A stretch of 64,000 bases of DNA from positions 1-64,000 of the forward strand of contig CP087969.1 of NCBI GenBank assembly GCA_024703915.1, written 5' to 3'. Below the pieces are notes generated by a model. That model worked only from the letters and a program-made list of their open reading frames with translations. It did not search any database and had not been told where the DNA came from. This DNA is from Massilia sp. H-1. Lineage in GTDB: Bacteria > Pseudomonadota > Gammaproteobacteria > Burkholderiales > Burkholderiaceae_D. The position numbers and the translations under genes were made by a program. Shown here piece after piece: positions 33,608 through 44,878 of this stretch. How positions within the stretch are numbered: the first letter of the stretch is position 1; the number at the start of each line of letters is the position of its first letter.

Positions 33608-35769
33608 TTACTGGGCCGCCACCTTGGCTTGGCGCTTGCATCTTCAGCGCGGCTGAGGAAGCCCCAGCGGTCGGCCGTCTCTTCAATCACCTTGGCGGTC
33701 GGCTTGCCGCTGCCATGGCTTAGCCTTGACGTCGATCCGGATGATGATCGGCGCCGCCCCGCCCTGCGCCGCCTGGGCCGCTGCCGCGAACTTGAAGCTG
33801 TGCGCGGGGACCACGCGGTCGTCGTGGTCGGCGGTGGTGATCATGGTGGCCGGATAGCAGGTGCCCGGTTTCAGGTTATGCAGCGGCGAATACTTGAGCA
33901 GCGCCTTGAACTGGGCCGGATCGTCGGCGGTGCCGTAGTCCGAGGCCCAGTGCTTGCCGATCGTGAACTGGTGGTAGCGCAGCATGTCGAGCACGCCCAC
34001 CTGCGGGACGGCCGCGCCGAACAGCTCGGGACGCTGCAGCATGGTGGCGCCCACCAGCAGGCCGCCGTTGCTGCCGCCGCCGATGGCCAGCTTCGATGGC
34101 GAGGTCACCTTGTTGGCGATCAGCCATTCGGCCGCGCCGATAAAGTCGTTGAACACGTTCTGCTTCTTGAGCACGGTGCCCGCTTCATGCCAGGCTTCGC
34201 CGTATTCGCCGCCGCCACGCAGGTTGGCCACCACGTACACGCCGCCCATTTCCATCCAGGCCAGGTTGCCCACCGAGAAGCTCGGCGTGAGCGACACATT
34301 GAAGCCGCCATAGCCGTACAGATAGGTCGGGTTGCTGCCGTCGAGCTTGATGCCCTTCTTGGACACGATGAACATCGGCACCTTGGTGCCATCGCGGCTG
34401 GTGAAGAATTGCTGGCGCGTTTCATAGGCCGAGGGGTCGAAGTCCACCTTCGGCTGGCGGAACACGGTGCTCTCGCCGGTGGTCAGGTCGAGCCGGTAGA
34501 TGGTGGTCGGGTTGGTGAAACCGGTGAAGGAATAGAAGGTCTCGGTGTAGTCGCGCTTGCCGCCGAAGCCGGACACGCTGCCGATGCCTGGCAGCGCGAT
34601 TTCGCGCACCAGCTTGCCTTGCAAGTCCATCACCCGCACCACGCTGCGCGCATCGGCCAGGTATTCGGTCACGAACTGGCGGTTGACCAGGTTGACGCTG
34701 CTCAGGGTCTGGGCGCTCTCGGCGATGATCTGCTTCCAGTGCGCTTCGCCCGGCTTGCGGGTATCGATAGCGATCACGCGCGCGGCCTTGCGGTCGGTGT
34801 TGAAATAGAAGACGGCGCCGTCATTGTCGATGAATTCATAGCTTAAGCATCGAAGTTGGCGATCAGCGGCTGGACCTTGGCGCCAGGCACGCCCAGCGCC
34901 TTGTAATAGACGTGGGTGCGGCGCGAGGTGTCGCGCGAGACATTGATGACCAGGTACTTGCCGTCATTGCTCACCTGCCCCGAGACGTTCCACTCCTTGT
35001 TTTCCTTGCTGCCGAAAACCATCTGGTCCGCGCTCTGGGGCGTGCCGACCACGTGGTAGTACAGGGTGTGGAAATGGTTCACGCTTAGCCAGCGCGCTGC
35101 TCGCCTTCGGTTCCGGATAGCGGCTGTAGAAGAAGCCCTTGCCGTCCGGCGTCCAGGAGGCGCCCGAGAACTTGACCCACTTCCAGGTGGTCGTCCAGGT
35201 CCTTGCCGGTCTCGATGTCGCGCACCTTCCATTCATTCCAGTCCGAGCCCGAGGCGGCGGTGCCGTAGGCCAGGTACTTGCCGTCCGGGCTGACGGCAGT
35301 GCTTAAACCAGCGCGACGGTGCCGTCGGCAGCCAGCGTGTTCGGGTCGATCAGCACGCGCTTCGTCGCTCAGCGACTGCATGGTGTACAGCACGGCCTGG
35401 TTCTGCAAGCCGTCGTTACGGCTGTAGAAGTAGCGGCCGCCTTCCTTGTAGGGCACGCTGTAGCGCTCGTAGTTCCACAATTTGGTCAGGCGCGCCTTGA
35501 TCGCGTCGCGCTCGGGAATCTGGCCCAGCACCGACTGGGTGACCTTGTTCTGGGCTTCGACCCAGGCCTTCGTGTCGGCGCTGTCGGCGTCTTCCAGCCA
35601 GCGGTAAGGATCGGCGATGACGGTGCCATGATAGCTGTCTTTTTGTTCGACCTTGCGGGTGTCCGGATAGCTCAGGCCAGTGCCGTTTGCAGGGGCAGCT
35701 TTGCGCGAAGGCGTTCGCGCTGAAGGCCGCAAGCAGGCTCAGGACCAGGGATGCGTGTTTCAATTGCAT
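33608..35769 (-). CDS. Prolyl oligopeptidase family serine peptidase, secreted (frameshifts in sequence)
   Basis: Signal peptide MQLKHASLVLSLLAAFSANAFAQ, then YPDTRKVEQKDSYHGTVIADPYRWLEDADS (POP N-terminus), a seven-bladed propeller, and the peptidase domain. Catalytic Ser in AIGGGSNGGLLVGA, Asp in TTADHDDRVVPAHS, His in KAGHGSGKPTAK, the last broken at 33719 where GCCGGC reads GCTAAGC. Breaks also at 35700, 35365, 35303, 35175, 35086 and 34842. About 720 residues, normal for POP. Cleaves after proline in short peptides in the periplasm. Confidence 0.93.
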
Positions 35770-35908
35770 GGAAGTGGCGTCTTTCGGAAAAGATTCGGGG
35801 CGTCGGCCCGGTACGGGGAGATTGGCGGGGAATGATAGCGCGAACGCTAGAGCATTGCCATATACATACGTCTAGTTGACGGTATTCATGCGTGCAGGCA
35901 AGGCCGAT

Positions 35909-38286
35909 TTATGCAGGGGGCACCCAGTTGGCGATCCACGCGGCCAGCTGGTCGCCGGGGATCGCGCGGCTCATGAAGTAGCCCTGGGCCTGGTCGCAGC
36001 CGAGCGCACCGAGCAGGCGCCACACGGCTTCGCTCTCGATGCCTTCGGCCACTACGCGTAAAACCCATGTTGTGTCCGAGGTCGATGGTGGAGCGCACGA
36101 TCTTGGTGTCGCCGATATCGTTCTCCATGTTCATCACGAAGGACTTGTCGATCTTGAGTTCGTCGACCGGCAGCCGCTTGAGGTAGGCAAGCGAGGAATA
36201 GCCGGTGCCGAAATCGTCAATCGACAGGTCCACGCCCATCGCGTGCAGGCGCTCGAGCGTGGTCTGGGCCCGCACCGGGTCGTCCATGATGGCGCTCTCG
36301 GTGATTTCGAGGCAGAACGAGGACGGCGCGAGCTTGTGGCGCGCCAGGATCTCGCCGAATTTCTCGGGCAGGTTCTGGTCCAGCAGGTCGCGCGTGGACA
36401 GGTTCACTGAGATCTTCAGGTGGATGCCCTGCCCGGCCAGCTCGCTGCACAGCGCCGCCGAGCGGTCCAGCACCCAGCGCGTGAGCACGCGTATGAAGCC
36501 GGTCTGCTCGGCGAAGGGAATGAAGTCGTCCGGGTACACATTGCCGCGCACCGGATGCTGCCAGCGCACCAGCGCTTCGGCGCCGATCACCGCGCCCGTG
36601 TCCAGGCGCAGCTTGGGCTGCAGGTGCAGGCGGAATTCGTCGCGTTCGATGGCGTTGCGCAGCTCGGTCAGCAGGCCCAGGCTCTTGGCGCTGGCGGTGT
36701 CCATTGCCGCGTCGTAGACGATGGCGCCGTCGTGGCGCTGCTTGGCCGCGTACATCGCCACTTCGGCCATCGACAGCAGTTCCTCGGCGCTCTCATGCCA
36801 CCGCCGGATAGCTGATGATCCCGAGGCTTACCCCCCGATGTCGACCGTCTGGTCTTCCAGCGAGAGCGGCACTTCGAGCGCTTCCAGGATCCCGGCCGCG
36901 ATGCGCTGCGCCGCTTCGACCGAACAGTCGGGCAGCAGGACCGCGAATTCGTCGCCGCCCAGGCGCGCCAGCTGGGCCGAGGGGTGGACCTGGGCCATGC
37001 GAAGGCGCAGGCGTTCGGCCACCTGGCGCAGCAGGTCGTCGCCGAAATTGTGGCCGAGGACATCGTTGACGTGCTTGAAGCGGTCCAGGTCCATCATCAG
37101 CACATACACGGCGTGTTCGCGCTTGCGCGCCTGCCCAGCGCTTCGTCGAGCATCAGCACGAACTGGGCGCGGTTGGGCAGATTGGTCAGCTGGTCCCAGT
37201 AGGCCAGGCGGCGGATTTCCTTTTCGCGCCGCGCGATCCCGTCGCGCATGCTGTCGAAGGCCTTGGCCAGCGCGCCCACTTCATCGTCGCGCTTGACGTC
37301 GATCTGGCCGCGGTAGTCGCCCCGTTCGAGCGACGCGCGGTGCCAGGCCAGCTCGCGCAGCGGCTGGGCGATGCGCTTGGCCGTGAACACGGCGGCGCAG
37401 GCGGCCACCACGATGCCGAGGATGGTGAGCGCAACCAGGGTGCGCTCGAGGCGGGTGTACTGTTCGGTGGCGGCGTCGATCGAGCGCACCAGCAGCACGC
37501 TGGCGCTGTGGGCATCGTCCTGGCCGATGGCAAGCAGGCGCGCGCTGTGGCGGGCCTCGCCGATGGCCAGGTCGAACGGGGCGCGCGGGTCGGCCGCCAG
37601 CGGGCGCAAATCGGCGGCCAGCGCGGGCATGAACTTGGGGGCAGCGTCGACTCGACCGTGGTCCAGGCGCCGTCGCGCGCGCGTGAGAATGACGACATCG
37701 AGGGCCGACAGCTCGCGCATGTCCACCGCCATCTGGCGGTCGATCACGAAGCCCATCACGACCCAGGCGATCGTGACCGGGGCCTTGACCGGCATGACCA
37801 CGATCTGCACCGGCTTCTGGTCGACGATGGCGACGGCGCTGGCGCCATTGCCCTGGTCGGCGCGGTCGAGCAAGCCCAGGACCAGCTGCCCGAGCGCGCC
37901 CGCGCCGGAGCGATGATGCCGGTCGATACCGAGACCTTGCGCTCGCCGTCGATCAGCATGGTCAGGTCGGCGCGCGCGCTTCTACTGCTGTTGTCGAGCG
38001 CCGATTCGATGGTGGCGCGGTCGTCCTGGCCGCCGTTGCCGATCGCCTGCACGAAGGCGGTATCGCGCGCCAGCACTTGCGCCTGGAAGCGCTGCTTTTG
38101 CGCGCTTTGCTCCATCAGCTTGCGGAAGACTTTTTCCCCGTTGGCCAGTTCGGTGGCGATCGTGGCGCGCGCATTGGCGTCGATGCCGCGCTGGATCATC
38201 AGCAGGCCGATCACCTGGACCGAAATGATGAGGACCAGGAACAGTGTCGCGATCCGGCCTTCGAGGCTCTTGAAGCGGGTCAGCAT
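35909..38286 (-). CDS. Membrane-bound GGDEF-EAL protein with HAMP (c-di-GMP turnover; frameshifts in sequence)
   Basis: Layout: TM1 (IATLFLVLIISVQVIGLLM), a periplasmic sensor of about 240 residues, TM2 (LVALTILGIVVAACAAVF), HAMP (RIAQPLRELAWHRASLERGDY), GGDEF with intact RLGGDEFAVLL, and EAL with intact AEALVRWQHP plus DDFGTGYSSLAYLKRLP. Both active-site motifs look complete, so either cyclase or phosphodiesterase activity is possible. Breaks at 37910, 37640, 37130, 36825, 36795 and 36057. The C-terminus should read VVAEGIESEAV. About 790 residues. The upstream cupredoxin-like gene ends 4 bases before its start. Confidence 0.93.
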
Positions 38287-38290
38287 GGGC

Positions 38291-38926
38291 TCAGTAACCC
38301 TGGTCGGTCTCGGCGACCGGCGGTTTGAGGGCGAGCTTGAACATCAGCGGCGCGGCAGCGTCGGCTTTCACCACGACGCTCTGGTCGGCCACCGAGGCGC
38401 TCTGGTTGTAGTGCCATGCCGAGACCGTGTATTTGCTTTAGCCGCCTAAGAAGGCAATTTTTGCAACGCTTACTCCGTCCGTCTTGGCAAAGAATGGCGA
38501 ATCGACCACTTTGACGTAGGCGACCATGCGGTCGTGGATATTGCAGCCGAGGACCACGGTGCCTAGCCTTGTCGAAGACCTGGGGCGCAGCCACGACGCC
38601 CGAATACAGTTTCTGGTCGAACTTCTTGGCGGGCGAAAAAGAATAGATGTGATGTTTGACTTTGTCGTTGTTCGGAAACGACATCTGGCTGCCGGTCTGG
38701 ATCACGCTGACCAGCGGAACGAACTTCAGGCCCCGTTGTTCAATTTCTCCGGCGCGCAAGGGTCTGGTCATGACGGCATGATTTTCCGGCTCGGCCACGA
38801 TCACCACATCGGCCAGCGGCTTGCCCGCGGCGTCGCTGACTTGCACCGTCACCCCGTTGGCAACAGCGGTCGCACTGCTGCTTAAGCAGCAACAACAAGG
38901 AGGACGTTTCGCAAGGCTTTGAACAT
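38291..38926 (-). CDS. Secreted cupredoxin-like protein (often named methylamine utilisation protein)
   Basis: N-terminal signal MFKALRNVLLVVAA, then VTVQVSDAAGKPLADVVIVAEPENHAV. The block SFPNNDKVKHHIYSFSPAKKF and GCNIHDRMVAYVKVVDSPFFAKTDG gives the His/Cys/His copper-site pattern of a plastocyanin-like fold. Breaks at 38880, 38560 and 38450 (last two are CTAGCC/CCTAAG type). About 210 residues. It is translated just ahead of the GGDEF-EAL gene, so it may serve that protein's periplasmic sensor. Confidence 0.78.
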
Positions 38927-39094
38927 GGACGCGGCCGGTAGTGAGGGGAGCACCGGACATGCGTGCAGCCTAAGCAAATCTATTGTAGCGTCTGCCGGAA
39001 AATTCCGAAAAGAAGTTTCTCCAAATGAACACTGTGAACACGGCGCGCCCCCGCAGCCAAAACGGCAATCATGCAAGGAATGCCAGCGCCTGGC

Positions 39095-40487
39095 TCAGTC
39101 AGCGCCGCGCGGTGCCGGTGCCTGGTGCGCCAGCTGCCACTGGCGCGACTGGTCGAGCGCGCAGCCGATCTCGGTGGGGGTGAGGCGGCGCGCGATGATG
39201 CTCTTGTTGGCGCTGGCGGTCTCGTCGCTTGGCGTCGGCCGCCAGCAGCATCCACATGTAAGAGCGCACGCTGTCGCGCTGCACGCCGCGCCCGCTGCCG
39301 TACATACCGCCCAGGTTGTACTGGGCCAGCGCGTGGCCCTGCTCGGCCGCCTGGCCATACCAGAACACGGCCATGGCATCGTCCTGGGCCACACCCTGGC
39401 CATTGGCATACATGACCCCGAGATTGTTTTGCGCGCTGGCGTCGCCCTGCTCGGCCGCCACCCGGTACCAGCGCGCGGCCTGGGCGTCGTCGCGCGGCAC
39501 GCCCTGGCCGGTAGCATAAATAACGCCCAGGTTGAACTGGGCGTTGGGTGCTCCCTGGTCGGCGGCGCGCCGGTACCATTCCAGCGCCCGCAGTTCGTCG
39601 CGCGGGGCCCCTCGGCCGTTGGCGTACATGCTGCCCAGATTGTATTGCGCCAGCATGTGGCCCTGGTCGGCCGCGCGCAGGTACCAGGCCATGGCGCCCG
39701 GCTCGTCGCGCTCGACGCCCTGGCCGTTGGCCAGCATGACGCCCAGGTTGAACTGGGCGTCGCGTTCTGCCCTGTTCGGCGGCGCGCTGCAGCCAGGCGA
39801 AGGCGCGCAGCGGATCGGCGCGCACGCCCAGGCCCTCGGCATAGGCGACGCCGAGCTGGCGCTGGGCCGTGGCATTGCCTTGCGCGGCCGCCTGGCGGAA
39901 CCAGCACAGCGCTTGCGCATCGTTGCTGTCCACGCCCTGCCCGCGCTTGTACATCAGACCCAGGTTGAGCTGGGCCTGGGCGTCGCCCTGCACGGCGGCC
40001 TTGCGGAACCAGGCCATGGCCAGCGGGTAATTCATGGGGGCGCCGTGGCCGAACAGATAGCATTCGGCCAGCAGGCTCTGGGCGCTGGCCACGCCTTGCT
40101 CGGCGGCGCGGTAAAACCAGGCGAGCGCGAGCTCGTGATTTTGTTCCAGGCCGCGGCCCTTCTTGTACATTTGCCCCAGATTTTGCTGGGCCGACGCGTC
40201 GCCCTGCTCGGCCGCGTGACGGAACCAGTAAGCCGCTTCGGCGTCGCTGCGGTCCACCCCGCGGCCGTTGTAGTAGAGCGCGCCCAGGTGGTTTTGCGCG
40301 AAGGCCAGGCCTTGCAGGGCCGCCTGGCGCAGCCACTTGTAGGCATGGGCGTAATCGCGCTCGATGCAATCGCCTTTTTGTACATGAGGCCAAGGTTGAA
40401 CTGGGCGTAGGCGTCGCCCCGTTCGGCTGCCTGCCGAAACCATACGTAGGTCTGATAATTTTCATGAGAGATATTCTGGCGGTTCAT
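39095..40487 (-). CDS. Sel1-repeat (SLR/TPR-like) protein
   Basis: About 464 residues made almost wholly of 36-residue Sel1 repeats: eleven clear units with the pattern WFRQAAEQGDAxAQxNLGxMYxxGxGV and a weaker twelfth ending IIARRLTPTEIG. No signal peptide or membrane segment; starts MNRQNISHENYQTYVWF. Sel1 proteins are adaptor scaffolds. Frameshifts lie near 40370, 39770 and 39225. No partner gene is evident. Confidence 0.88.
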
Positions 40488-40642
40488 GCTGATCCTCCGG
40501 CCAACGGCCGTGACAACGCAGGAGTATGGGAGCGGCACAGGCAGCAGGCGACCTGAGAGGTATTGCTAAAAGTTTAAAACGCGAGGCGCACCACCGTTTG
40601 ACGGCCCGCAAAAGCGCGGGCGGCGGGACGATGTGGGACATG

Positions 40643-40678
40643 AAAAAACCCCGCGGTGATCGCTCACGGCGGGGTTTG
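40643..40678 (-). terminator. Terminator after the znuB-type gene
   Basis: Minus strand AAACCCCGCCGTGAGCGATC-ACCGCGGGGTTTTTTC: AACCCCGC/GCGGGGTT stem with a T-run. It begins about 18 bases past the permease stop at 40696, ending the metal-uptake unit. Confidence 0.85.
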
Positions 40679-40695
40679 TAGGCAGCAGGGAAAAG

Positions 40696-41470
40696 TTACT
40701 CGGCGCGGACAGGTTTCGGACCGGCGCTGTAGACCGCCATGGCCAGCAAGGCCAGGCACCACACGATCAGCGCACCGGACGGCAGATCGAGCATCACCGA
40801 CAGCACCAGGCTTGGCCGCATAGCCGCCGATGCCGGTCAGGTAGGCCAGCGGCAGCTTGCGCCGCTCCGGATAGTGGCGCACCGCCAGGCTGGGCACGAT
40901 CAGGCTGGCGAACACGAGGTACACGCCGACCAGTTGCACCGAGGCCGTCACGGCCAGCGCGAACACCAGGTAGAAGCCGAGCTAAGCCCAGCCGCTGATG
41001 GAAGCAGCGCAGCGCCGCCAAAATCAGCGCGGCGCCCACGGCCGAAGCATCAGCAGCTGGCCGTAACTGACCCACAGGATCTGTCCGGCCAGCAGTTCCT
41101 GCATGTGCTCGCCGCCATGGGGATTGTGCGCCACCAGCAACAGCCCGGCCGTGGCGGCCAGGATGAACATGACCCCGATCTGCGCTTCCTGCACGTCGGG
41201 CCAGCGCTTCTCGGTCCAGGTCAGGAGGACCGCGCCGAGCACGGCGGCGGTGCTTAGGGGCCAGCTGCACCATCCATCCGCTCGGATCGAGCTGACCGGA
41301 ACCGGCCACGATGACGCCCAGCGCCGCAATCTGCGCGATGGCAAGGTCAATGAACACGATCCCGCGCTTGAGCACTTGCGCGCCCAGCGGAATGTGAGTG
41401 GCAAGCACCAGCACGCTTCTACCAGGAAGGCTTAAGCAGGATGATCAGCAGGTCGCTTGGCGCCGTTCAT
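40696..41470 (-). CDS. znuB: Metal ABC transporter permease, ZnuB/MntB family (frameshifts in sequence)
   Basis: Multi-TM permease of the zinc/manganese ABC family: LATHIPLGAQVLKRGIVFIDLAIAQIAALGVIVAG, ATAGLLLVAHNPHGGEHMQELLAGQILWVSYGQLL, VQLVGVYLVFASLIVPSLAVRH and C-terminal VYSAGPKPVRAE. Start ATG 41470 overlaps the binding-protein stop (ATGA). Breaks at 41460, 41430 (LLPAFL with GCCGGCC read as GCTTAAGCC), 41253, 41040, 40981 and 40803. About 258 residues. No ATPase gene adjoins. Confidence 0.88.
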
Positions 41471-42386
41471 TTGGACGCTTCCAGCAGACGCTTGACGGTG
41501 CTGTCGAACAGGCCGAACAGATCCTTGGCCTGGTCGTCACCGCCGACCGTGAACGGCAGCACCACCGCCGGGATGGCGGCACGCTGGGCCAGCCAGCCCG
41601 ATGCGCGGCCATCCTGGTAGGCCCCGCGCAGCACCATCTTAGTGGCTACTGGCGCTGCAGCTGCGCCAGCAGTTCGTTCAGGTGCGCCGCGCTCGGCTCG
41701 ACGCCGGGCTTGGCTTCGAGCGTGCCGACCTGGCGCATGCCGAGCCAGCCCATCAGGTACTCCATGTTTTTATGGTGCTCGACCACGGCCACATTGCGCA
41801 GCGGCGCGGCCTGCTGTTCCCAGCGCAAGACTGCCGCATTCCAGCGCGTGCTGAAGTCCTTGTAGCGCGCCTGGTAAAAGGCGGCATTGGCCGGATCGAT
41901 TTCGGCCAGGCGCTTGGACAAGGCCGTGGCGACCAGCGCGATGTTGCGCGGATTTTGCTGGATGTGGGGATTGCCCGAGGCGTGCACGTCGCCTTCGCTG
42001 CGGTCGACCTTGGACGGCACGTCCAGGCGCGGCACGAAGCCGCCCGCGGCAAAGTTGCCCGGCTGGCCAGCCGCGATCCTGGCGTTGCCCGATTGCTGGA
42101 TCAGCACCGGCAGCCAGCCCACTTCCAGTTCCAGGCCGGTGCAAACCAGCAGGTCGGCATTGCGGGTGCGGGCGATCAGGCCCGGCCGCGCTTCGATCCG
42201 GTGCGGATCCTGCATGGCATTGGTGGCGCTGCTGGCCTTGACCTTGTCGCCGCCCAGTTCATTGGCCAGCGATTCCCATTCGGGTTCGCAGGCCAGGACG
42301 TTGACGGCCGCCTGGGCCGCGCACGGCAGCAGCACGGCGGCAGCCAGCAGCAAGCGGGCGAAATGGATGTTGGTGATCTTGTTCAT
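41467..42386 (-). CDS. znuA: Metal ABC transporter substrate-binding protein, ZnuA type (frameshift in sequence)
   Basis: Signal peptide MNKITNIHFARLLLAAAVLLPCAAQA, then cluster-9 SBP text AVNVLACEPEWESLANELGGDKV. Metal-site His residues lie in AMQDPHRIEARP, NPHIQQNPRNI and VVEHHKNMEYLMGWLG. A break at 41645 separates LLAQLQRQ from KMVLRGAYQDGRASGWLAQRA. About 305 residues. Zinc rather than manganese is suggested by the three-His pattern, not proven. Confidence 0.9.
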
Positions 42387-42396
42387 GCCTGACTCC

Positions 42397-43777
42397 TTAG
42401 AAAGCGTGGGCAGCGTGGGTGCCCAGACTCATGATGTATTGCAGATAGAGCTGGTTGTCGGCGACGCCGGGACGGGCTTCATCGCGCGCCAGTTGCAGCC
42501 GCAGCCGGGAAAATTCCGAAGGACTGTAGTCGAGCATGAGGCTGCTCCGCTTGGCGTTGTAGGCGCCCAGGATCGGGAACACGGGCTCGCTCAGGCCGAT
42601 CGCCGGGGTGCCCGATTGCAGGCGGTCCAGGCGCAAGCCCAGGCGCCAGGCCAAGCATGAACTGGTAGACCCCTTGCAGGTACCAGCCGGACTGGGTGCT
42701 GTCGAAGGCGCCGACGGCGTCGCCTGCGGCCAGCGTGCCGCTTTCCGTGCGGCGCAGATACTCGCCCTGCAGCTTGAAGTTCTGGCGCGTGGAATTGCCG
42801 TTCGGCGCCCACTTGTAGATGGCGTCCGCGATCCACATGGTCGAGCGGCCGCTGAAGGCGCCTAGCCAGGCCCTCGTCTTCGAAGCCGCGCTCGGCCGCG
42901 CCGGTGCGCAGATAGGACAGGCCGGCGCGCCAGCTGCCCGAGTCGCCGATGTCGTTGCCGATGTGGGCGAACACGGCCGTGGCACCGCTGCCGTTCTTGT
43001 TGCAGTCGTTGCCGGGCGCAGGCGCGGCCGTTGCCCGCTTCCGCGCCCAGTTCGATAAAGGTGTCGGTCGGCGCCAGCCATTTGGCTTGCAGGCCGTCGG
43101 TCTTGTACTGTCCGCCGAAGAACACCTGGTAAGCCAGCGGCGCGTCGACGAAGTCCCAGGTATGGGCATGCTGGCTGTTCAGGTAGCCGATCGAGGACAG
43201 GAAGCGACCGGCGCGCGCATTGACGCCATTGCTGAGGGCGCGCGTCTGGACAAACGCTTCCTCCACGCCGACGCCGTCCTCGCCGTCCAGGGCGAAGGTC
43301 AGGCGGCCGGAAAACATGGGATCGATATTGGCCGCGAAGGTCAGTTCCGATTCGCCCAGATTGAAGCTGCGCGCGCCGGGACCGACTTCGCCGCCCTGCG
43401 GCATGAAGCCGCCGATGCGGTAGCTGGCCGGATCCTGCGACAGGCGCGCATAGGTGCCGCCAAGCACCAGCGAGATATCGGGATTGAAGGTATTGCTGGC
43501 CGAGCGTGGCCGACGCCACCAGGGCGGCCGCGGCCGCCGGTGAAGCGGACTGGGCCGCGACTTTGGCTTCCTCGGCACTGGTCTGGGCTTGCGCCGTGGC
43601 CGCCTGGGCGTCCTGCAGACGTTGTTCGAGGGCGGCCAGGCGCGCCTCGTACGATTGTTTCATTTCCTGGATCTGGGCGCGGATCGCGGCCAGTTCTTTG
43701 TCATCGGCTGCAAAGGCGGCGCCGGGCGCGGCGAAGACGGCGCACAAGGCGGCGCCGAGCATGGTTCGTTTGAACAT
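42397..43777 (-). CDS. Outer-membrane beta-barrel protein with N-terminal coiled coil, linked to zinc uptake
   Basis: Signal peptide MFKRTMLGAALCAVFAAPGAAFA, then a coiled coil (ELAAIRAQIQEMKQSYEARLAALEQRLQDAQ). A barrel follows with porin-like text (LGESELTFAANIDPMFSGRLTFALDGEDG, YLNSQHAHTWDFVDAPLAYQVFFGG) and C-terminal YLQYIMSLGTHAAHAF ending in Phe. Frames break at 43500, 43040, 42860 and 42655. About 460 residues. First gene of the putative barrel-znuA-znuB unit, a plausible zinc porin. Confidence 0.8.
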
Positions 43778-43834
43778 GGTCATTCCTGTCTGATAGATAG
43801 CGGCGTGCCGCTGCAGCACAGGCAGCGGTCACGT

Positions 43835-44205
43835 TCATGGCGGGTCGATCAGGACAGGGCGGGCAGCGCGCGAGCGGAACGCGAGCGTGATGCGGGTGGC
43901 AGGGTCGGCGGCAGCAATGGCCAGCGGGGAGTAGGTATTCGGCGCCAGCGCGGGGCTGGAAGCGTGCTTGCCGGAAATGGCTCCGGCCAGTTGGGCGAAG
44001 GCCAGGCACTGGCTGCAATTCTTGTGCTGGGTAACGGCGACCGACAATTCCTCGTCGCCGCCATCGTTGCTGCTGAGCGCCGCGCTGGCGACCGTGCGTT
44101 CGTAGGAGCTAGAGCGAAGTGCGAAATGACGTGCGTACTCGCCATTTGCTGGGAGACCAGCAAAAGCAGCGAGAGCAATACACGAACAAAGGCCTGGCGT
44201 TTCAT
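43835..44205 (-). CDS. Small secreted Cys-containing protein (DUF2946-like), unknown
   Basis: MKRQAFVRVLLSLLLLVSQQMASTHVISHFAL is a signal or TM segment. After a frameshift near 44105 the likely frame reads ELSVAVTQHKNCSQCLAFAQLAGAISG, with a C-x-x-C pair, and ends ARPVLIDPP. About 122 residues. Upstream of the barrel-znuAB unit on the same strand. His/Cys content near a metal-uptake locus suggests a metal link (inference). Confidence 0.6.
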
Positions 44206-44235
44206 CTTGCCGCTATTGTAAGACGTTTCTGAACG

Positions 44236-44871
44236 CTATGACGATTTTCTTGAAACAGCGTATTTCTGCAGGAAATCGGGCACTTTCGCCGCACTTAATT
44301 TATTGACCGCAACTAACAACGGCGGTTCGACCGGGCCCAGTCCATACAGCGTGCCCAGGTGTTTACTGATATGCAGCAGCACTTCGGCCGCCACTTCCGC
44401 ATCCGATTCGGCGCGGTGGGCGGCACTGCGAAAGCGGATCCCCAGCTGGCCGGACAACTGGCCCAGCTTGTAGCTGGACAAGCCGGGAAACACGCGGCGC
44501 GACAGTTTGAGCGAACACACCAGGCTTAGGCATGGCGCGGCGCCAGGTCGAGCCGGGCCGCTTCGGCCTTGAGGAATTTTTCGTCGAAACTGGCGTTGTG
44601 GGCCGAGAGCGTGGCGTCGCCTATGAAGTCGAGCAAGGCTAGCACCACCTCGTCAGTAGGCAGGCGCGGCGTCGACCATGGACTGGGAAATCCCGGTCAG
44701 CTGGGTAATAAAGGAAGGAATGCGCACGCCGCAATTGATCAGGGACACATAGCGGTCGGTGACGCGCCCGCCCTCGATGCGCAGCGCCGCCACTTCCGTG
44801 ATCCGGTCGCCCATGACGGGCGACAGGCCGGTGGTTTCGAAGTCCAGCATGACGATGGCTTGCTCGAACAT
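44236..44871 (-). CDS. DnaQ-like 3'-5' exonuclease (DEDDh; frameshifts in sequence)
   Basis: Exonuclease motif I VMLDFETTGLSP, motif II LSAHNASFDEKFLKAEAA and motif III HRAESDAEVAAEVLLH are all present. Start MFEQAIVMLDF at 44871; C-terminus KYAVSRKSS at 44236. Breaks at 44660, 44638 and 44524 (HAGLVCSL, GCCGGC read as GCCTAAGC). About 210 residues. Separated by 7 bases from the Hsp70-like gene, so co-transcribed. Substrate (DNA or RNA) not deducible. Confidence 0.88.
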
Positions 44872-44878
44872 GGCGGCC

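Noticed and set aside
33629-34846. 405-codon plus-strand frame opposite prolyl oligopeptidase
   Set aside because: His/Gly/Val-rich antisense frame. Codon third-position GC supports the minus strand.
38980-40465. Two other long frames across the Sel1 gene
   Set aside because: Shifts of the repeat gene caused by its three frameshifts; only the frame with WYRRAADQG repeats is real.
39095-40487. CRISPR array suggested by regular ~108-base spacing
   Set aside because: The period is three times 36 and reflects Sel1 protein repeats; the DNA units are degenerate and coding.
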